A stretch of 64,000 nt of DNA from the NCBI GenBank assembly GCA_005656395.1, contig SRSI01000050.1, forward strand, positions 558,001 to 622,000, given 5' to 3'. The position numbers and the translations under genes were made by a program. Below are positions 22,595 through 33,935 of this stretch, piece after piece. Under the pieces are notes generated by a model. The model was not told the origin of the DNA. It ran no database searches and was given only the letters and a program-made list of their open reading frames with translations. Each line of letters begins with the position of its first letter. The stretch's first letter is position 1. The DNA is from Strongyloides papillosus. Lineage: Eukaryota; Nematoda; Chromadorea; Rhabditida; Strongyloididae.

Positions 22595-24998
22595 TTACTT
22601 TATCTTTTTGATTAAACAAGATTTAACAAAAAGTGGAGCCAATTGTGATATGGGAGCAAGGGCAAATGCTGGTCCTTCAAGTATTTTCTTAGCTTTCCTA
22701 ACATTATCAAATAATACTACATCATTCTGACCTTCTTTAGTATGTTTACGATTAATCTCAATGAGTTTTGAGAAAGCCGTCTTCGGTGCTTCGATTCTTG
22801 CATCTTCTTCATTCGTCTCAACAATACTAGAATTCTTCAAGAGTGTAAATCCATCATTTGACAATCCGGTAAGGCACGTTGCATTATTGTGTGTTGTAGC
22901 GACTATCTCGAACTGAGAACTCGTGAAGGATACACTCTTCAACTCATTTCCTTTCATTACATCAAAGAATGTCACTTCATTTTCATTGTACACAAAAGCA
23001 TAAAATGGATCACTATAAAGTGATAAACCAGAATGTTTTATTAACCAATTGTAACTGAACGACTCGACATTGAAGCATCCAATGTAGTTATTAGATCCAA
23101 CAAGCAACATCTCCTGATACTCCTTTGGAGCCCATCTTACAGTATTTAAATCAGATATGGTGTTGTTTATGTGTAAAATATTCATATCCTCCGTTGACCA
23201 TAACAAGAAATTTGTCGATTGGCTATCTGACTTATGAATAGAAACGAACAACTTTTTCCTAATAGATGAAATATCAATAACTTTCGTCTTCTGCCATTGT
23301 CCATTTCTTTGGACATCCTGTCTCCATTTTCCAAATCTATGAAGATCTCCCTTCCATACATTTATAAACCCTTTCTTATCAACGGTCAAAAATTCTGCAT
23401 TGCAATGAGCTTCCTGAGAACCAAGACCTTTACTTTCTAATGTCGTAGTAGATGGAATATCCTCCAAATCACCTGTCAAGTGTGTTATATCCTCATTCAC
23501 ACAAATAATATCTTCTAATTCCAATAATAAATTATTGTTCCCCTTCGTCTTTCTTCTCCAGAACTTTACATACACTTCTTTCAAATCACAAGTCCTCTTC
23601 TCACATGTAACAATAAAAGCTGGAGTCACTATGAAAAGGTAGACATATGATCGGACTGTCTCAAAATCACTACAATAATTTTTTCTGGCACTAGCATTCT
23701 CCATCACAATATCAGCGGTCTTGATTGTCTGCCATTTAACTAAATTCATCCATTGAATTGAACCATGACGCGTATCTGATATAATTAAATCTGGGTTTAG
23801 TGGATCTACTTGGATTTTATTAATTGGGTAATAAGAAGATTGTAGAAGAGTTTTGCCTTTACACAATATAGTCATCGAGTCTGTTTTTACAAATATTATA
23901 GAGTTGTCTTCAAGAACCACACAACAGATTCTTGATGACAATGAAAGAGAAACATTATGGACAGGAGACTCGAAATTTGAAATCATCTCCTTAGATTGCC
24001 AACGACCACCTCCGTCATTAATTAAATTCCACCTAGCAAGAGCACAATGTGATGTGCCAATATATACATTACATCCCTCTGAAACATCAAAACATATGTC
24101 ATTGTCGGCTGCATGGAAGAAATGTTTATTTGACTTCTGCAATCCTATAGTACTTAGATTCCTCCACACGTATATTCTTCCTATAGTATGTGCAGCGAAA
24201 AGGCAGTCTGAGACGATCTTTACTTTGGAAAACTTGAGTCGTTCTGAATTTAATGCATCTCCAAAGATTAACGTAATGTCTATTGAGGATGGAGAAATCT
24301 TTGAATCCTCATATGGAACGAGAAATAATTGATTCTTAATCGTGTAGACAGCATACTCACTACCAACTGCTATATTATCAGGATGTGAAATGGTACTTGG
24401 AAGTGCAACCAATTTCTGGAGCTCATCTTCATTGTCGCCCTCAATTAAATACAAAATGTGTTCACCCTTTTTATTGACCTCTAATGTTATAGTATTGCTT
24501 TCAAGTTTGTAAATCCAAGCAATGTTATTAACTGGAAATTGATGTATGTTTTCAATGGAATAATCAGACAAGTTCCATGCAACTCTTTCACCTGTTTCCA
24601 AAAAACTGTTTAATTTGTGGTGAGTCAAAGTTAGCCCTTTGACGAGAGCATCGTGATGTAATATCTTGACTCTTTTCCCTTTTGTCGTTTCAAAAATAAG
24701 TACATCTTTTCCACTAATAACATATGCGTACCTAAAAATTTAAAATAACGTTTAAGTTATGGGGAATAAGAAAGTACCTCTTGATATCATCTATGATAAT
24801 AGGATAATCTCCTAATTTAGCTCCTATACAAGATTCTTCTACGAACTCTCCATCTGAATACAAAACCATGACTAGGGAATATTAACAATTAAAATATGTA
24901 AAATTAAATACCTAAGACACTTCTCCAACGACCAAACAGATGATCGTTACTAGAGAAGGATAATTAATTAAAAAATTTTAAAGTTACTAGAAATTCAT
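22595..24998 (-). CDS. WDR75: WDR75/UTP17-like WD-repeat protein
   Basis: Four exons (24998-24988, 24949-24912, 24871-24778, 24731-22595; introns 38, 40 and 46 bp) keep frame and give 759 residues, against about 830 in human. WDR75 is a t-UTP subunit of the small-subunit processome, needed in the nucleolus for rDNA transcription and early 18S rRNA processing. The match: YAYVISGKDVLIFETTKGKR near the N-terminus (human YIFCVSGDFVKVYSTVTEEC), two rows of WD-like blades (e.g. GRIYVWRN, GFINVWKGD, NFLLWSTED, GSIQWMNLV), and a C-terminal tail KILEGPAFALAPISQLAPLF equivalent to human HTPAHVLPSAAFLCSMFVNS. The first exon is only 11 nt, chosen because it supplies the only in-frame ATG with good splice sites. 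The first two small exons are the least certain part. EMC1 was considered and dropped because there is no signal peptide. Confidence 0.82.
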
Positions 24999-25589
24999 CG
25001 TTGTAAAGTTTTATTCAAATATTTTTCTATTCTATAAATTTAATTATCTATTTGTTTGTTGAAAATATTTATTTCTGATTCAACTATTGTTATCAAGATT
25101 ATCATTAGCATTTTATCTAAACTTTTGTAATTGTATTCATATGCAAATTTTCAAGAATTTTAAGTTTAATTTTTCATTCTTTAACATTGCAATTGGTAAT
25201 AAGAAAATGGTTCACTTCAAACTATATTTTTAAACTGAGATTTTTAAGATAGATACTTTATTAAATTTTTAAAGTTGGAGTATATTCTTCAAGTTATGTA
25301 TTTAAAAATTTACTATTATCAGTAGTTTGCTTTGTATCTTTTACAGGTAAATTAAAATATGTAGTTTTAATGAGTAAAGAACGAAAATTTAAGTTATTTT
25401 TTAATACTATAGCCAGATTCTGTAACCTTTGAAGTAATTTAAACCCTTCTTAACACATTGTCTCTTATGAATGATATTTGTTATGCCTAAAAATTTTATT
25501 TTTTTATACTTAGTATATACAATAAAAAGATGTCAAACATGAATATTTATTGAAAAATATAACATTTTATAAATAAATAAATTAGTAGT
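24999..25589. other. Intergenic between WDR75 and CPTP
   Basis: Presumed WDR75 promoter and CPTP 3' flank (both minus). AT-rich; no further feature. Confidence 0.5.
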
Positions 25590-26277
25590 TTAAGGTAAGT
25601 CAAGGAGATTCTCTGTTTCATAAACAACCTGAACTCTACTATATACGTTAGAAGCTGCGACATGAAATTCTTCAGCTGCTTTCTTTATTTTTTCTGTAGG
25701 TATCTCTTCGTCTTCCCCAATATTGAAGAACTTCCTTAGTATTTGTTCTCTATCGGGAAGAGTATACACAGCTAACCCTACACTCTTCCTTATTATAAAT
25801 CCATGGAAATTGGCTAGTGTTTCGTCGTAGACCTTCTTAACTGTCTCATAAATTGGAATTCCCAAACGATGGCTCTCCATTAAACCACTAACAAAAACAA
25901 TTATAAAATTTAAAGCTCTATGTAAACGAAGTAATGTTCGGCTTCCACGATCTAATGGTTTAGGTTTGCCGACACATTCATACTGAATCATTGTCACAAC
26001 GGCACCATAGGTTTCAGGATTTTTTTCTAGACATGTAGATAGGATAGTTAATTTGTTAACCACATCTGATTCCACAAATCCAAATATTTTACCTAACATA
26101 TGAAATACCCTTTTTATGAAAGAATCATTGTAGATACAAGTAAACTATAACTTACTTATTTAGCTCTTTGTAGGCATCTAAATACTGTTGTAAAAAGACA
26201 TCTGTCTCATCCTTTAAGCATTCAGAAAAATTTTTTGTTACTTTCGACAAATCAAATGATTTGTCCTCCTCAACCAT
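25590..26277 (-). CDS. CPTP: Ceramide-1-phosphate transfer protein (GLTP fold)
   Basis: Two exons (26277-26156 and 26109-25590; 46-bp intron) give 213 residues, one short of human CPTP (214). CPTP moves ceramide-1-phosphate from the trans-Golgi to the plasma membrane. The phosphate and amide contacts known in human are all present: D56 and K60 in FGFVESDVVNKLTIL (same numbering as human), R98 and R102 in GSRTLLRLHRAL (human R106/R110) and H143 in NFHGFIIRKSVGLAVYTLP (human H150). The protein ends LLDLP like human. The 26110 acceptor was chosen because the alternative ATGTTAG site would place a stop at the junction. Divergent start with TMEM242, 400 bp apart. Confidence 0.93.
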
Positions 26278-26677
26278 TATTAAATTAAAATCTTATTAGT
26301 AATAAATAAAATATATCAAATACCGTTAAGAAATTAGTAATTAAAAACTATAAAATAAATAGTAAACTCTATTATGAGTGAATGAGTGATTGTTGTAACT
26401 CCTTAATTCCCATACTCTTTTTCCCAATTACTATCAACATATCTTTTTAAGAAAAAACTCGACATCGTAATAATGATAAGTAATGAAAACAATTTATGCT
26501 TTAAACTATATAATAATTTTTCTTTAAAAATTATACTATTATTTCATTTTACTATTCATATCTCATCAACGACACATTGATCTTTGTATAAATTTTTATT
26601 TATATGTTACTTAACTCTTATCATCATATTAATTTTCAGGCTGTCATTTAAGAATTTGTAATCTTTCATGTCATATA
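26278..26677. promoter_or_regulatory. Shared upstream region of CPTP and TMEM242
   Basis: The two start codons face away from each other across 400 bp, so this AT-rich stretch must hold both promoters. No conserved box could be picked out. A TTTTCAGG site at about 26632-26640 precedes the TMEM242 ATG by about 40 bp and could be a trans-splice or 5'UTR acceptor. Confidence 0.45.
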
Positions 26678-27277
26678 ATGGCGGCTGATGCTTCAAATAA
26701 AAGGACAACAGTCTTAGTACAGAATTTAGAAAAGCAATGCTCTGATTTTGTTATTTCCCCTAATTTAATAAAACTGCGTAAGTTTGAGGAAGTTTTAACT
26801 TTAAATATGATAATATTTTTTTAGTAATTAGTATAACAATTTTATTTTTTAAAATTATTTTCAAATATTTCTTTTTATCCGATTCGCCTCTCAACATTTT
26901 ATAATTTTTTATATTTTATATTCTTTTTAGTGTCAGGGTTCACTGCAGCGATAACCTTTGGTTTTGGAATAAAATCAGCTCTGAAATACACTAAAGACGT
27001 CCCACCAGAAGAACTGACACGTGTAAAAATCATCTCAGGAGCGGGATTTGCAACGAAAGCACTAGCTACAGCAACGATATTGACTGTTTCTGGTTTTACT
27101 CTAGTTGTATTGGGTGTTTCTATAGCTTTAAATGTAAATACACCAAAGCAATTTGGTTCTAGAATGAAAGAATTGTTTGGTGATTCACTAAAAATTTCAA
27201 ATACAGATCCAAACGTCAAGAAGTACGACACTCTAACGGAGTTATTTGAGGACGTGTCTTCGAAAAAAGAAAATTAG
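26678..27277 (+). CDS. TMEM242: TMEM242-like mitochondrial membrane protein
   Basis: Two exons (26678-26777 and 26931-27277; 153-bp intron) give 148 residues, near the 141 of human. TMEM242 is reported to assist assembly of the ATP synthase c8 ring and complex I in the mitochondrial inner membrane. Two hydrophobic segments are clear: LLSGFTAAITFGFGIKSAL (about 34-52) and the glycine/alanine-rich GAGFATKALATATILTVSGF with TLVVLGVSIAL following. The conserved core GFxxxxxxGFG and the C-terminal FGSRMKELFGDS fit the family. The C-terminal exon continues 127 bp short of the PIG-L start, same strand. Confidence 0.85.
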
Positions 27278-27404
27278 ATGAAAATTTAGTGGTTTTTTGT
27301 ATTTTATATTAGCACGTCACCATCTACATTAATTTTTTTTTAAATATTAGACTTAGTATAACAAATTGTTTTTGTATTGTTGATTTGTTAATATCATTTT
27401 TATT

Positions 27405-28151
27405 ATGATTTTATTAGTTGCTATATTTTATCTATTTTTATTCATTCTCTCAATTTATTTTGCTATCTCGGGAAATCGACCTATCAAAGTGAATGATGAA
27501 TCGCGGATTTTGATTGTGACTGCACATCCTGATGATGAAACAATGTTTTTTTCACCAACTATCAGAGACCTTGTTAATACCAATAATGATGTATATATTT
27601 TATGTGTTACTAGTGGTGATTTTTATGGACAAGGGAGAGAAAGAAAAAAAGAACTTGTCAATGCGGTGAAGAAGTTAGGTGTTAAACAAGGAAATGTTTT
27701 GGTTATGGATTTGACAAACTACAAAGATGGCCCTAAAATGTGGGAGAAAGAAAAGCTATCAAAACACATTTTGAATCATGTAGAAAAACTCGATATCAAC
27801 ATCGTATTAACCTTCGACGAATACGGAGTGTCAGGGCATAATAATCACATAGGATGCTTCAATTCAATCCAATACCTCTACAGTAACGGCTTCCTTCCAA
27901 CGGATGTTGAAGTATTTGTCCTTGAAAGTGTTTCAATCTTAAGAAAATACATCTCATTCTGTGATTTAATTATTTCACGTTTTCGATCACGTTATATTTA
28001 CATATCTAATTTTACAAATGTGCTGTCAGCCTACTCAGCGATGCGGGAACACAAGACTCAGTTAATTTGGTTTAGATATTTATACATGATTTTTTCAAGA
28101 TACATTTTTATTAATACTTTTAAAAGGATTCACATGAAGAAGATGTTTTAG
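27405..28151 (+). CDS. PIGL: GPI-anchor GlcNAc-PI de-N-acetylase (PIG-L)
   Basis: A single exon of 248 residues, close to the 252 of human. It removes the acetyl group from GlcNAc-phosphatidylinositol in step two of GPI-anchor synthesis at the ER. A membrane anchor spans residues 2-22. The metal-binding AHPDDE is at 40-45, and the second site GVSGHNNHIG at 141-150 carries the other His ligand. Start is the first ATG before the anchor. Only 127 bp separates it from the TMEM242 stop, a spacing typical of nematode operons, so co-transcription is plausible. Confidence 0.95.
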   Translation: MILLVAIFYLFLFILSIYFAISGNRPIKVNDESRILIVTAHPDDETMFFSPTIRDLVNTNNDVYILCVTSGDFYGQGRERKKELVNAVKKLGVKQGNVLVMDLTNYKDGPKMWEKEKLSKHILNHVEKLDINIVLTFDEYGVSGHNNHIGCFNSIQYLYSNGFLPTDVEVFVLESVSILRKYISFCDLIISRFRSRYIYISNFTNVLSAYSAMREHKTQLIWFRYLYMIFSRYIFINTFKRIHMKKMF

Positions 28152-28883
28152 TTGATTTACATGTGAGTAGTTAAGTTATTGAATAAAAATTGATATTTTT
28201 TGGTGTTGTTAGATATTTATAAATGTTGGAATTTACCATGTATGTGCAAGTAGTATATTTTCATTGATTATAATTGTATCGAAATATGACTTGTTATAAA
28301 TTTAAAATAACCATTAAATATAGTACATTATATCTCCAAGTACAAATAATAACATATAGATAAACAAGCAAAGACACTTATATCAAACTATAAAAGGCAT
28401 TAACAAACACGGCATCCCAAATGCACAAGCGTTTACTTACAAATGTAAAGCTTTAAAATTATCGACCGCAATATATTACCCCATGGTGGTAATGGTCATT
28501 TTATTTACAACTACATTTTATCTTTATTTATTGAAGTGATTCTTTTGATTATCTAATTTCCAATCAATTCACCAACAAAAATGGATTGACATTTTTGATA
28601 ACTTTCCCCTCCAATCACCTAAATTCCTATCTTTTGTAGTTGTTTCAATGATTAATCTTAGTCACCTAAAACAATACATACACAATTTATAAAGTACTTT
28701 CCTATCAAAATTTAATCTAACCTGTCATTTATTTTTTTTATATATACACATATTTTTTTCTTGACATTATACTGTGATAAGTTTATTTACACATTAAAAC
28801 ATAATATTGACGTAGTTTTTGAAAAGTAATTATCGAATAGTTGCTTGTCTTTTAAAAAAAGTGTTTCGCTTTAACAAAAAATT
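28152..28883. other. Intergenic upstream of AP-3 beta
   Basis: AT-rich, with some C-richer patches near 28560-28640 but no supported frame. Presumed AP-3 beta promoter. Confidence 0.5.
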
Positions 28884-31800
28884 ATGCTTGCAGTTCAAAT
28901 TATGCGGATGGCATATGCTGAAGGTTTAACGACCCCGGAGATTGAGTATTCTGAGGGAGGGATTATGGTTGATAATAAAACGTAGGTTTTGGAAGTTGTT
29001 GATGTATCTTTTTTATCATTTATAGAAGATTTGCTGATTTACGAGAGATGCTTGATAGTAATAAAGAAAATCTAAAAATGGATGCAATGAAAAGGGTTAT
29101 TAGTGTAAGTTGTTATCCCGTTACGGTCAATGTAAAGTGGACTTTATTAGAATTATCCTTCTTACTTAGGATAGTTCAAATGCCATTATAAGCTATGATG
29201 ATTTGTGCAGGGGTCCTGAAATTCGTTTAGATGTGGACGAAGGCTTCATTACAATATCATTAAGAAGAGGTTTTCTTAATTATTGTGATGGCCGAGAATG
29301 CACCTACTGAGCTTTATAATAATATTTAGATATTTATATTTAAAATATAAATTTTTAGATGGTGGCAAAAGGAAAAGATTGTTCAGAATTATTTCCAGCA
29401 GTCGTTAAAAATGTAGCTGCCAAAAATCTGGAGTTAAAAAAACTCGTTTACGTTTATTTAGTAAGATATGCCGAAGAACAACAAGAATTAGCATTACTAT
29501 CTATTAGTACATTCCAAAGGGGTCTAAAAGACCATAATCAACTGATAAGAGCAAGTGCCTTAAGAGTACTCTCAAGTATCAGAGTTTCCATGATAGCTCC
29601 AGTAATGATGCTTGCAATAAAAGAAGCAGTACGTGACATGAGTGCCTACGTCAGAAAGGTGGCTGCTCATGCAATACCAAAATTATTTTCACTTGAACCT
29701 GAATTACAACCTCAGCTTATTGAGTGTATTGATTATTTATTGGGAGATAAAAGGACATTGGTACTTGGATCTGCAGTATATGCTTTTGAAGAAACATGTC
29801 CAGATCAATTACAGATACTTCATAAACATTATAGGAGTCTTTGTAGAGCTCTGGTCGATGTTGACGAATGGGGTCAAGTTATTATGATTGGATTGTTAAC
29901 GAGATATGCGAGATCACAATTTGTTGCCCCTAAAAGTGATAATCCACTAGATCCAGACCACTTTTTACTCCTCCAATCAGCAAAACCTCTCCTACAAAAC
30001 AGAAATTGTTCTGTTGTGATGGCGGTAGCTCAGTTATTCTACCATGTAGCACCCCCACAACAATTATCAATTGTATCAAAAGCCCTAGTTCGATTATTAA
30101 GTGGACCAAGGGAGGTACAATACGTTGTCCTCGTTAATATAGCAACGATTTGTGCAGCATCAGACTCTAATTCGGTACTAAAAGAAATTTTCGCTATCAG
30201 CAAAGTAAATAATCATTTCATGTTGTAAATTTCTTGTAATATCACCAAATGTGATTTGATTATTTTTGCTTAGTGCTTTTTATTTTATTTTTCAGTAATT
30301 AATTTTTGTTTTTTAGAATATATTTGAGCCGTATTTGAAGTCGTTTTTTGTAAGGAATGGGGATTCTATGAATGTTAAATTATTGAAGTTACAAATTCTC
30401 AAGTCTCTTGCTACGGAAACGAATGTTCAAATTGTGTTGAAGGAGCTTCAAACGTATGTGAAGATGAACGATTTAGCTGGACCGGCTATCGAAGCAATCG
30501 GGCATTGTGCACTCCAGGTAGGGACAGTTGCAGAGATATGCCTTTCAGGATTAGTTTCACTTATCGCTAATTCAAATGAAGAGTTAGTCTCATCTGTAGT
30601 TGTAGTTTTGAAAAAACTTTTACATCAAAAAGCTCCTTTATCTTTGCTGTTAAGATTACTAAGATTGATACATTCAATAAAAGCACCATCAGCAAGATCC
30701 TGTGTCATTTGGTTAGTATCAACACATATCAATCAAGTAAGAGGTTATTCAATTGACCTTTTGAGGATTGTAGCGAAGACATTCTCATCTGAAGCAGAGA
30801 TTGTAAAACTTCAGACATTGAATCTTGCTGTTAAATTGTGGATTTTGGAGAGGGAAAAGAGTGAATTGCTTGTACAGTACGTATTACAGTTGGCAAGATA
30901 TGACAAAAGTTATGATGTCCGTGATAGGTGTAGATTTATTAGAAACTTAATTTTAAGACCCAATAAGTTGAATATAACATTATTACTAAGTGAAAAACCA
31001 GCACCAATATCACAATCACAGTTTAAGGATAGAGAATTTTATCAACTAGGAACATTATCACACTTATTAAATCAAAAATGTTTGAATTATAGAGATTTAC
31101 CAGATTTTTGTGAAGTTCAACCTGATCCATCTGTGAGGACAGGTTTGGAAGCGATCATTGCACAGAATGCACAAATAAAAGATGAGGTTATTAATAATTC
31201 AAGTAACGGAATATATACTGATATTTGTGAAGATGATAGTGATGAAGCTGAAAGCGAGGAGGAAAGTGAAGATTCAGAGTATAGTCAAACTGAAGAGTCT
31301 GAGGAGTCAGAGAGCGAAGAAGAGACTGATGGGTCTGAAGAGGACAGCGATGAAGGAGGTGATGAAGATGATTGTGAATTGAAAAATATTCAGAAAATAG
31401 AAAATAATACTATTAATACAGCTGCAAATAACATGGATCTTCTTTTGGATTTAGATTTCACTTCTGTGTCTATGGATATAATAACATCCAGATGGAAAAG
31501 AGCAAGTGCTATGGCTCCTAGTAATAATTCCTATGAAATATTGACATCCCTACAAACAGGAGACCTCTCAATAAAAGTTAATTTCACTCGCAGTCCCTCC
31601 TTCTTCTCCAACACCATGGTATCAATTGACTTAGAAATATCTCTCTCAAATACAACTGATGATTCAAAAGTTAGCTTAACACCTTTAGATGATTTGAAAA
31701 ATACTAGTGGTCCCATCTATATAGATATGTTGGGGAGATCAGTACACAAAGCAAATATAGGTATAAACTTTGAAGATACAGTTAAAGTAAGTAAGTGGAA

Positions 31801-32176
31801 ATGTATATGGGAGAGGGAATCTAAAAGTAGTGAGTATATTGTCCAAATTTCATCGCCATTAGGAGAACAAATAGAAGCAATTGAGATGTCAAAGGTACAA
31901 TTTGATAGTGAAGCTTCAAAGTTAACTGGAATGTATTATAATAAAATACAAAAAGATTTGGGTGGTTTGACAACATTTGACATATATCATCAATGTAACT
32001 GTAAATTGATTCTTGGTACAGATGGGTATTACTCTGCAGAGACAGTAGCCAATAAGCAGTTGTTGCTTTTGAAATTTAATAAAAGTGAAAATAATGTGGA
32101 GATATTCGCGGAGAATGTTCTTTTTGGTAACTTATTTGCAAACTATGTTCAAACATGGAATACCGATAAGAAATAA
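28884..32176 (+). CDS. apb-3: AP-3 complex beta subunit
   Basis: Four exons (28884-28981, 29026-29104, 29359-30204, 30317-32176; introns 44, 254 and 112 bp) keep frame and give 960 residues, against about 1094 in human AP3B1. It is the large beta adaptin of AP-3, which sorts cargo from endosomes to lysosome-related organelles. The trunk matches strongly: [89 protein letters not shown] and [14 protein letters not shown]. The hinge (about residues 670-730) is an acidic Ser/Glu/Asp tract, as in other AP-3 betas. The start ATG at 28884 gives 33 residues before the first intron and is less certain. The 3' end lies 138 bp from the convergent SUV39-like gene. Confidence 0.93.
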
Positions 32177-32314
32177 AAAAAAACAGTATTTTGATATTTT
32201 ATTAGTAGTTATTATACATGTACAAATGAAATGGTGGTAGGAATTGCTAATTACAATTCAAGAGTATAAGTAGAAATGTCTAATACATCTCATTAAAATA
32301 AGAAAATAAAATAA

Positions 32315-33935
32315 TTACTTATGCTTTAGTATGTTCATTATATTTATTTGTCCTTTTACATTATCTGAGTTATGAGATGAACTTCTTTCAGAAGATTTAT
32401 CACTGGAACTTGTGTTTGATTTATCCTTTGTAGAAACACTGTCTCCTCTATCTCTTTTTAGTAATTTACTCAACTTTTGACTCCTATAGAATTTCTCCGG
32501 TGCAAACATTTCGTTGTACTCAACAATACCAAGTTTATTTAATGTTACTTGTTCCGCCTCAGGAGTATCATCTCGACTTCCATTTACTTTTTTCTTCGTT
32601 AAACTGTTCATTATAGGTATATACTTCCTACAGTTTTCTGCACCACAATTACAAGGAACCATTGAAAACCTGTCAGTGTTGTTTTCAACCTCTGCACCAA
32701 AATAATCAATAGTTATTTCATCCCCAAACTGAATATTTTGCTTGGCAAAAAATCCTATCTTATGATAATCTTCACACTTAAATTGAGAATAAATGCTTAT
32801 TGCGCGCGCATTTGGATTACAGGAATGGTTAGCGAAACGTCCCTCATTCCCATACTTGTAAGCGTCGATGGCAAATTTAGCATTTCCTGAGTGGTCACTT
32901 TCATGGCCACACATGTAGTCCATGTCAAAAATGTAGTCGTTTTTTCTTGAAACTGCCTGGTTCCGTGAAATTAGTTCACCTGCATATTCACAAATAAATT
33001 CACCAGCTTTTATGTTGTCACCGGCAAAAAGTCCCCATCCTTTATCTATAGTTTTTGCTATAATGAGTTTTCTAACCCTTCCGCTATCAGCAACTCTTGT
33101 TGGGCAAGGAGTCCGTGCACAGTTACACTTCTCAGTGCATGACATTCTTACTTCTTTAACATTAAAATTAATGTGGTTCTTCAGAAAGTGTTCCTTGTAC
33201 TGCTCACAATAGTCTGTTTCCTTTTCAGCTACGCAATTTGTACAGGGTTCCACCTGACTATTAATATTAATATCCTCAGCAAATTTGGGCTTGATGATTA
33301 TGCTTGGAACGTAAGAAAACTCAGGGGGTATTTCATGGTCAACCCAATTCACAACATAAATAGGAGGGAGATCTTCATCACAACTTCTGATGGCTAACTC
33401 TACACTGAAAGCGCCAAAAATATTTACATATTGGTCTTCGTTTTTTGGGTATAAAAATGGTTTTAAGTCACGAAAATATTCAGTAGTCCTTAGCCTTGTT
33501 AGTACTTTATCCCTGTCACGGTTGTATTCAAGGAACTCTCTACATTCTTTGATGTTTTCGTATGGTTCCCATGTCACTGCAGACCAACAGTATTTTTCCC
33601 ACTTTACAAGATACAACTTCTAAAATATGGTAAAAAAATGTCAAAATATTAAAAATAAAAACATACAGTTTCAGGGTTATAAGCTAAGATCATTTCAACA
33701 GAAAAGTTTCCCTGTGAATTATCATCGCTATCAGAGGTCTCTCGTTTCTGAACACCCTTTGATTTTTTATAAAAGGAATTTTCGAATTTCTTCTTATGCT
33801 TTGAGATAGATATTAAGCTCTTAGATGGTGTTTTATATCCTGAAAAATAAAATATAAAAATTAAAAAAAAATAAACTAACCATCAGTACGGTACTTTTTG
33901 TGCTTCATTTTTTCGTTACTCTTAAAATCACTCAT
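32315..33935 (-). CDS. SUV39-type histone H3K9 methyltransferase (chromodomain + SET)
   Basis: Three exons (33935-33881, 33839-33667, 33619-32315; introns 41 and 47 bp) give 510 residues. The chromodomain lies at about 60-105 and is split by the second intron: NFSVEMILAYNPET, then KLYLVKWEKYCWSAVTWEPY. F/W/Y cage positions are kept (F of NFSVE, W of KWEKY, Y of KWEKY). The pre-SET Cys cluster spans about 200-250 (CTNC, CNCARTPCP). SET spans about 264-388 with NHSCNPN (340-346) and GDEITIDYF (375-383); post-SET CNCGAENC is at 399-406. A Ser-rich tail follows. All catalytic signatures of an active H3K9 methyltransferase are present. It writes heterochromatin marks in the nucleus. Clear identity as a class; orthology to SUV39H1 is inferred from domain order. 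Confidence 0.93.

Noticed and set aside
23853..24332. 159-residue plus-strand frame
   Set aside because: It lies wholly antisense to the WDR75 coding exon, which explains its openness.
22595..24998. EMC1-like or other secreted beta-propeller protein
   Set aside because: There is no signal peptide or membrane helix, and N- and C-terminal motifs fit WDR75.
29105..29358. Extra exon inside the 254-bp AP-3 beta intron
   Set aside because: The flanking exons join in frame (KRVIS-MVAKGKD) exactly as in homologues, leaving no missing residues.
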